A stretch of 64,000 nt of DNA from Rummeliibacillus pycnus_A. Its GTDB lineage: Bacteria > Bacillota > Bacilli > Bacillales_A > Planococcaceae. The notes under the pieces were generated by a model, which searched no databases, was not told the origin of the DNA, and saw only the letters and a list, made by a program, of their open reading frames with translations. Where the stretch lies: NCBI RefSeq assembly GCF_044359855.1, contig NZ_CP132291.1, forward strand, positions 3,968,001-4,032,000, read 5' to 3'. Below, in pieces: positions 59,297-64,000 of the stretch. Positions within the stretch are counted from its first letter, which is position 1. Every line of letters begins with the position of its first letter. Both the position numbers and the translations under genes were made by a program.

Positions 59297-59959
59297 CTAG
59301 AATTCAGTTTTTAACAATCTTTTCTCAAATTGTCTGATGATTAGTGATAAGGTAAATGTCACGGCAAAATATACTACAGCTACAAATGACCAAATTTCAA
59401 TATAGCGATAGGATATTGCTGCTAAGTTAGTAGCTTTTAATGTTAAATCTACTGCAGAAATTGTTGATACAAGAGAAGAGTCTTTTATTAATAATATAAA
59501 TTGAGATGCCATGGGCGGTAGCGTTTTCCGAATTGCTTGTGGTAGTACAATGAGTTTCATGGCTTGGAAATGAGACATACCTGAGGACCTCGCTGCTTCC
59601 ATTTGCCCTTTAGGGATAGATTGAATACCGCCTCTCACAATTTCAGCAATAAAAGCAGCGGAGAAAATACCTAAAGAGAATATTGAACCCCAAAAGGAGC
59701 CTAATTTTAAAAATTGCCCTAATACGAAATAAATCCAAATAAGAATAACAATTAATGGTATACCCCTCATAATTTCAACATAAGCAGAAGCGAGAAAATT
59801 GATTAAACGATTTTTAGAAATACGTCCCATACCAACAATGATGCCGATTGGGATGGCTAAAAGTAAAGAAAGAGCAGAAATTCTAAGAGTTAACAGCAAG
59901 CCTGTCCAAAATATATCTAGATTATCTGTGATAATACTCCAATCCGGTTGATAGATCAT
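59297..59959 (-). CDS. Polar amino acid ABC transporter permease
   Basis: This 220-residue HisM/GlnP-type permease has five helices and the EAA loop GGIQSIPKGQMEAARSSGMS, then FQAMKLIVLPQAIRKTLPPM. N-terminal LLLTLRISALSLLLAIPIGI. It forms a homodimeric channel served by the downstream ATPase. AGGAGGAGG precedes the start. A hairpin with a T run separates it from the binding-protein gene. Confidence 0.92.
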   Translation of the reverse strand: MIYQPDWSIITDNLDIFWTGLLLTLRISALSLLLAIPIGIIVGMGRISKNRLINFLASAYVEIMRGIPLIVILIWIYFVLGQFLKLGSFWGSIFSLGIFSAAFIAEIVRGGIQSIPKGQMEAARSSGMSHFQAMKLIVLPQAIRKTLPPMASQFILLIKDSSLVSTISAVDLTLKATNLAAISYRYIEIWSFVAVVYFAVTFTLSLIIRQFEKRLLKTEF

Positions 59960-59994
59960 AAAGTTCCTCCTCCTTTAGGAAAAATATTGTCATA

Positions 59995-60041
59995 TATAAA
60001 AAAGGAAGAAAGTAAGGATTGTATAAACGATACTTTCTTCC
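59995..60041 (-). terminator. Operon-internal attenuating terminator
   Basis: Minus strand GGAAGAAAGTA-loop-TACTTTCTTCC followed by TTTTTTATA, between the binding-protein and permease genes. It probably lets more binding protein than permease be made. Confidence 0.75.
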
Positions 60042-60048
60042 ATATTCG

Positions 60049-60879
60049 TTATTCGGCTTCTACTTTGTTGTTAATGTTGGCGTACCATTCATCACTTTCG
60101 AACCAATATTTTCTTGATTTCAATTCATCTGGTCCATCAAGATAGCTGTATAAGAATGAATTTAACCATTGTACAGTTTTTAAATCATTATGTTTTATAG
60201 CAATACCTAAATTTTCAGCTGAAATTTGATTGTCAATTACTCTAGATTTGCCATTTTCTTTGCTCCAAATACGAACAGAAGATTCGTCATAAACTACACC
60301 ATCGATTTGACCAGATATCATAGCAAGTGCTGCTGCAGGCATTTCTTTATAATCTTTAATTTCTGCATGTTTGAATGTATTTTTTGTAATTAATTGTCCT
60401 GTTGTACCGATAACTGTAGCAATTTTCTTTCCTTTTTTGTCTAAGTCCGTCCATTTTTTTGTAGTCGTATCTGAACTTGGTACAAGTGCTACTTGCTTTG
60501 TTTTATAGTATGGATTTGCGAAGCTGACAGATAATGCACGTGGTCCAGTAATCGTCATCCCAGAAACAATCATATCGATTTCTCCAACTTGTAAAGCAGC
60601 GATTAATCCATCAAAGGCATATTCTTTAAATTCAACTTTTACCCCAAGAGCTTTTCCAATTGCTTTTGCTGTATCGATATCGTAACCAACATATTTTCCT
60701 TTCAAATCTACCATTTCGAAAGGCGCATAGCCAGGTGCAGTCCCAATTACGATTTTTTTGTTTTTCTTAACCTTTTCAATCGTAGATGTACCGCTATCAG
60801 AACTATCTGTCCCAGAACCTCCACATGCAGTTAAAATCACTGAAAGTACTATAATAAGTAGAACAAATACCTTTTTCAT
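60049..60879 (-). CDS. Amino acid ABC transporter substrate-binding lipoprotein
   Basis: This 276-residue lipoprotein has a signal ending VILTAC (Cys ~19) and a Ser/Gly/Asp spacer. A family-3 binding domain follows: KIVIGTAPGYAPFEMVDLKGKY, GYDIDTAKAIGKALGVKVEF, DGLIAALQVGEIDMIVSGMT-IT. It captures a polar amino acid outside the membrane. First gene of the three-gene operon. Confidence 0.93.
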   Translation of the reverse strand: MKKVFVLLIIVLSVILTACGGSGTDSSDSGTSTIEKVKKNKKIVIGTAPGYAPFEMVDLKGKYVGYDIDTAKAIGKALGVKVEFKEYAFDGLIAALQVGEIDMIVSGMTITGPRALSVSFANPYYKTKQVALVPSSDTTTKKWTDLDKKGKKIATVIGTTGQLITKNTFKHAEIKDYKEMPAAALAMISGQIDGVVYDESSVRIWSKENGKSRVIDNQISAENLGIAIKHNDLKTVQWLNSFLYSYLDGPDELKSRKYWFESDEWYANINNKVEAE

Positions 60880-61167
60880 CTAAACATCCCCCTTTATCTA
60901 TTTATTTAATAGAATGCATATCATCAATACTATTTGTAAAAAAGATGATTACAATCTTTTAAACTATTGATAGTACAAAATATGTATTACTAATGATGAA
61001 TATGTTATGAACTACAAAGAATTAATAGTGTGTATCTATGTCAATGTGAAATTAATATAATTTAATTATTATTAGATATTTTCAAGCGTGTTGATTAGGA
61101 TATAAAAGGAAGAATATTCTTCTGTAATTATACTTTTAAGGAGCTTGTGTTTCATTGTTTATTGATT
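60880..61167. other. AT-rich intergenic region
   Basis: Upstream region of the binding-protein gene (minus) up to the GC-rich element. No ORF, hairpin or operator that I can support. The stretch 61285-61479, after the element, is likewise empty apart from the promoter region of the LysE-type gene. Confidence 0.35.
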
Positions 61168-61284
61168 GTAGCGGAGGATTGCTCGACTCCCGCGGGAAAA
61201 GCGTGGTAGCTGAGACCCTGCACGAAGCGTAGCGAAGGAAGCGGCTCAGCGCACGCCCGCAGGAAAGCGAGCAATCCGTAGCGG
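61168..61284. repeat. GC-rich palindromic intergenic element, copy 3
   Basis: Core as in copies 1 and 2 (GACTCCCGCGGGAAAAGCG, GAGACCCTGCA, GCGGCTCAGCG, CGCCCGCAGGAAAGCG). Arms GGATTGCTCG (61176-61185) and CGAGCAATCC (61268-61277) pair with each other and differ from those of the other copies. A 7-base direct repeat GTAGCGG flanks the arms (61168-61174, 61278-61284), possibly a target duplication. Confidence 0.85.
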
Positions 61285-61479
61285 GTATCGGTTGATCATC
61301 CATTTTTTAATGGATAAAACTGGAGAATTAACACTCAGGATATATTTCATATAAAGTATATCAATATAACTATTGTGCTTCGTAAGTACTTTAGTAGCGT
61401 AGAGAACAAACTAAAATACATGTGTTTTATTTAGAATTTTCTGATAAAATAATATCCATAAATGAAAGAGGTGAATAAA

Positions 61480-62106
61480 ATGGAACAGTATTGGTTATTC
61501 GTGACAATGTGTATCTTACTAATACTTTTACCTGGACCTGATACAGCGATTGCGACAAAAAATACTTTAACTCTAGGAAAAAAGGGTGGCTTAAAAACGA
61601 TATTAGGTACTTGTTGTGCTTTGTTAATTCATACATTAGCAGCAGTTATAGGTTTGTCTGCACTAATCGCAAAATCTGCATTTATCTTTTCCATCTTTAA
61701 ATATATAGGTGGGGGATATTTAATTTATCTAGGTGTAAAATCATTTATTTCTATGAGAAAACAAAAACAAGATATGGAGATTTTGAAAGAAGATGAGGTG
61801 AAATATGATGATCATTCTTGTTTTAAACAAGGATTTTTAACAAATTTACTAAATCCTAAAGTAGCGGTATTCTTTTTAACTTTCTTACCTCAATTTGTGG
61901 ACCCAAATATACATTCATTTTTGCCTTTCGTTTGGATGGGGTTGACATATGTTGCTTTAACAGCAATTTGGTTTGTCTTTTATATCCTTCTTTTAAATGC
62001 TATACGTACCTTCATGATGAAGCCTCAAACTCAATTGGCAATTGAAGGTATTACAGGTACTGTTTTAGTTGGATTTGGTATTAAATTAGCACTAGAGAAA
62101 AATTAA
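61480..62106 (+). CDS. LysE/RhtB family amino acid exporter
   Basis: This 208-residue protein has six membrane helices with the family start LLLPGPDTAIATKNTLTLGKKGGLKT (LPGPD mark), GGGYLIYLGVKSFISMRK, and FLTNLLNPKVAVFFLTFLPQF (NPK mark). It exports amino acids or related metabolites. ATG 61480 follows AAAGAGGTG. Monocistronic or loosely linked with the next gene. Confidence 0.9.
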   Translation: MEQYWLFVTMCILLILLPGPDTAIATKNTLTLGKKGGLKTILGTCCALLIHTLAAVIGLSALIAKSAFIFSIFKYIGGGYLIYLGVKSFISMRKQKQDMEILKEDEVKYDDHSCFKQGFLTNLLNPKVAVFFLTFLPQFVDPNIHSFLPFVWMGLTYVALTAIWFVFYILLLNAIRTFMMKPQTQLAIEGITGTVLVGFGIKLALEKN

Positions 62107-62171
62107 AAGAGGTCTCAAATATTATATGAAAATACTAAAAAATTAGATGGAAACAAAAGGAAGATGTTAAA

Positions 62172-62948
62172 ATGGTCCTGAATTTACAAGATGTTTCTTT
62201 AAGAAGAGATGAATCGTGGATATTACAACATATTGATTGGGAGATTCAAAAGGGAGAGCATTGGGTTTTATATGGATTGAATGGAGCGGGGAAAACCGCA
62301 TTATTAAATATGCTTTGTGCCTATTATTTTCCTACAAGTGGTCAAGTAGAAGTTGTTGGAAAAACTTTTGGGAAATCGGTTCTAGGTGATCAATTACGAC
62401 GTAAAATAAGTATTGTTTCAGCTGGATTTCAAGAAAAACTAAATCCACGGGACAGTGCTTTTGAAATTGTATTAAGCGGTGCCTATGCTTCCATCGGTTT
62501 ATATGAAAAACCCACTGCTGAAATACGAAAAAAAGCAATTCGGTTATTACATCAATTAGGGTCAATAGAATATGCAGATAGGGATTATGAAACTTTATCA
62601 CAAGGGGAAAAACAACGTATCTTAATAGGTCGTGCACTAATGGGAGAACCTGAGTTACTTATTTTAGACGAACCTGCAACAGGGTTTGATTTTATCGCAA
62701 GAGAAGCTTTACTAAAAACAGTTTCTGATATTTCGAATATGGAAAACGGTCCTACAATCATTTATGTTACACATCATGTAGAAGAAATTTTGCCGGTATT
62801 TGAAAATACATTATTACTTAAAAAAGGGCAAGTATTCGCGAAAGGTAAAACGAGAGAAATGTTGACAAGTGAAAATTTAAGTGCATTTTTTGAAGCACCT
62901 GTCGAGTGTATTTGGCGAAACGATCGACCAATAATAGTTCTGAAATGA
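62172..62948 (+). CDS. ylmA: Stand-alone ABC ATPase, YlmA/ModF type
   Basis: This 258-residue ATPase has Walker A LYGLNGAGKTALL (~36-48), signature LSQGEKQRILIGRAL (~147-161), Walker B LLILDEP and switch YVTHHVEEI. The pattern HWVLYGLNGAGKT and ECIWRNDRPII at the end match YlmA-like proteins. No permease gene is next to it, as usual for this family. Role unknown. Confidence 0.82.
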   Translation: MVLNLQDVSLRRDESWILQHIDWEIQKGEHWVLYGLNGAGKTALLNMLCAYYFPTSGQVEVVGKTFGKSVLGDQLRRKISIVSAGFQEKLNPRDSAFEIVLSGAYASIGLYEKPTAEIRKKAIRLLHQLGSIEYADRDYETLSQGEKQRILIGRALMGEPELLILDEPATGFDFIAREALLKTVSDISNMENGPTIIYVTHHVEEILPVFENTLLLKKGQVFAKGKTREMLTSENLSAFFEAPVECIWRNDRPIIVLK

Positions 62949-62970
62949 TAAAATTTTCTAAAAATTCTGT

Positions 62971-63000
62971 TGACAGTGGTTAACATTCTGCGTTACAATC
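62971..63000 (+). promoter_or_regulatory. Promoter of the leu T-box transcript
   Basis: TTGACA (62971-62976) and TACAAT (62995-63000) with an 18-base spacer, about 40 bases before the T-box. Confidence 0.75.
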
Positions 63001-63039
63001 CTATCAATCACATAAATCAAAGCAAAGATTGGAAATAGT

Positions 63040-63276
63040 AAAAAGTGTTGTGAGCGCTAAGAGAGCCGATGGATGGTGTGAATCGGTCGTCAGATACTTT
63101 TGAACTCGTCCATGAGCTACTCCGTGAAAAGTACAGTAATGGAGTTCGGATTCCTACCGTTATCAGGATAGATAGTGATAGCTATTGAATAAGGGGGACA
63201 ATCTTAGATTGTTCAATTAGAGTGGTACCGCGAGTATAATCTCGTCTCTATAGTTTTTATAGAGACGGGATTTTTT
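63040..63276 (+). ncRNA. T-box riboswitch (leucine) with terminator
   Basis: Stem I begins around 63045 with AGAGAGCC. A candidate specifier triplet CTC (Leu) is at 63105-63107 in TTGAACTCGTCC. The T-box AGAGTGGTACCGCG is at 63219-63232. The terminator AATCTCGTCTCTATA ... TATAGAGACGGGATT with a T run is at 63238-63276. Uncharged tRNA-Leu would let transcription reach leuA. Confidence 0.93.
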
Positions 63277-63305
63277 ATTTTATTAAAAAAAGAGGAGTGT
63301 TGACA

Positions 63306-64000
63306 ATGTCTAGAAAAATTTGGGTTTTTGATACAACTTTACGTGATGGGGAGCAAGTACCAGGTGCAAAACTGAATATTTACGAAAAATTAGAAGTAGC
63401 AAAACAACTTAAAAAACTACAAGTTGACATTATTGAAGCAGGTTTCCCAGCTTCATCTACAGGTGATTTTAATGCGGTAAAAGAAGTGGCGATGAAAGTT
63501 GGTAACACAGATGATATTATGATTACAGCGTTAGCTCGTGCTGTAAAAGCTGATATTGATGCAGTATATCACAGTGTAAAGTATGCAGAAAATCCGATGA
63601 TTCATATGGTACTTGGTACATCTGATATCCATGTTGAAAAGAAATTCGGTAAATCTAAAGATCAAATTTTAGATATCGGCGTGGAAGCAGTAAAATATGC
63701 AAAATCACTAATACCACAAGTTCAATATTCAACAGAAGATGCGTCACGTTCAGACTTTGAATATCTTTGGAAGACAATTGAAGCCGTCATTAAGGCAGGT
63801 GCAACGATGATCAATGTACCTGATACAGTTGGCTATGCAGTTCCAGAAGAATTTGGTGAAATGATTTATAGATTAAATGATCGTATTAAAAACTTAAATG
63901 ACCAAGTTTTACTAAGTGTTCACTGCCATAATGATCTTGGCATGGCAACAGCAAACACACTTGCTGCAATCAAAAACGGTGCAGATAAAGTAGAATGTAC
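63306..64000 (+). CDS. leuA: 2-isopropylmalate synthase (partial, 3' end outside window)
   Basis: The first 231 residues are present. The enzyme joins acetyl-CoA and 2-ketoisovalerate in leucine synthesis. The DRE-TIM barrel shows FDTTLRDGEQVPG (metal/substrate site; Val where many LeuA have Ser), IIEAGFPASSTGDF and the metal-binding HCHNDLGMATANTLAAI (His-x-His). ATG after AGAGGAGTG. The leucine T-box in front supports LeuA over homocitrate or citramalate synthases, which share the fold. Confidence 0.9.
   Translation, partial: MSRKIWVFDTTLRDGEQVPGAKLNIYEKLEVAKQLKKLQVDIIEAGFPASSTGDFNAVKEVAMKVGNTDDIMITALARAVKADIDAVYHSVKYAENPMIHMVLGTSDIHVEKKFGKSKDQILDIGVEAVKYAKSLIPQVQYSTEDASRSDFEYLWKTIEAVIKAGATMINVPDTVGYAVPEEFGEMIYRLNDRIKNLNDQVLLSVHCHNDLGMATANTLAAIKNGADKVEC

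Noticed and set aside
1..64000. CRISPR arrays, rRNA, tRNA genes or intact insertion sequences
   Set aside because: None seen: no regularly spaced direct repeats other than the coding 60-bp repeats, no rRNA/tRNA motifs and no transposase ORF.

Overview
The window looks like chromosome from a low-GC, endospore-forming Firmicute of the Bacillaceae/Planococcaceae type (Lysinibacillus-like). The grounds are AT-rich codon use, strong AGGAGG-type ribosome sites, a GerA-type germinant receptor operon, DUF3231 and DUF2642 spore-type proteins, and a gene order (brxA-ypiP, ypjP, yitT-like, thyA-dfrA, degV, ypmR-ypmS-msrA-msrB) that I recall, partly re-ordered, from Bacillus subtilis. Genus and species cannot be fixed from this sequence alone.

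Layout. 1-6,000 is the right end of a siphovirus-type prophage: tail protein, XkdX, a Gp37-like tail protein, a BhlA-like peptide, a holin and a GH25-LysM endolysin, interrupted by small cargo genes. One cargo gene encodes a HEPN-like protein. 6,000-9,400 carries small divergent phage-type genes, a membrane-anchored protein, a LexA-controlled WYL/YolD operon and a cold-shock gene with an unusual leader. 9,800-20,500 is core metabolism: bacilliredoxin, methyltransferase, ypjP, yitT-like, thyA, dfrA, degV, ypmR, ypmS, msrA, msrB. 20,500-23,030 is the metI-metC operon under a SAM-I riboswitch. 23,400-25,800 has an SH3 exported protein, yozE and deoD. 25,900-28,800 is a low-conservation patch of small membrane proteins, a decayed second copy of the YolD region and broken ORFs. 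29,300-37,000 carries ctpA, a COG0523 GTPase, a CAP-domain protein with 60-bp repeats and a gerA/gerB/gerC operon. 37,000-46,200 carries MATE, an orphan murG, a GNAT gene with a structured leader, dapF, a PAS-GGDEF protein and a two-component system. 46,400-50,500 is odhA-odhB. Next come an integrase relic, small mobile-type genes and two XRE/membrane-protein modules (50,500-53,700), small spore-type and unknown proteins, a histidine-rich permease pair, a LexA-controlled 53-residue ORF, an amino-acid ABC transporter, a LysE exporter, a YlmA-like ATPase, and leuA behind a T-box.

Connections. Thymidylate and folate recycling (thyA-dfrA) and methionine sulfoxide repair (msrA-msrB) are tightly spaced pairs. 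Sulfur and leucine supply are under RNA control (SAM-I, T-box Leu). At least two separate LexA-type promoters are visible. Three copies of a GC-rich palindromic element sit in intergenic gaps. The least explained signals are these elements (constant core, private self-complementary arms), the SOS-controlled 53-residue ORF, the HEPN-like prophage cargo with its duplicated leader motif, and structured leaders before the csp, GNAT, MATE and SH3 genes. All calls come from reading the sequence; no database search was run.
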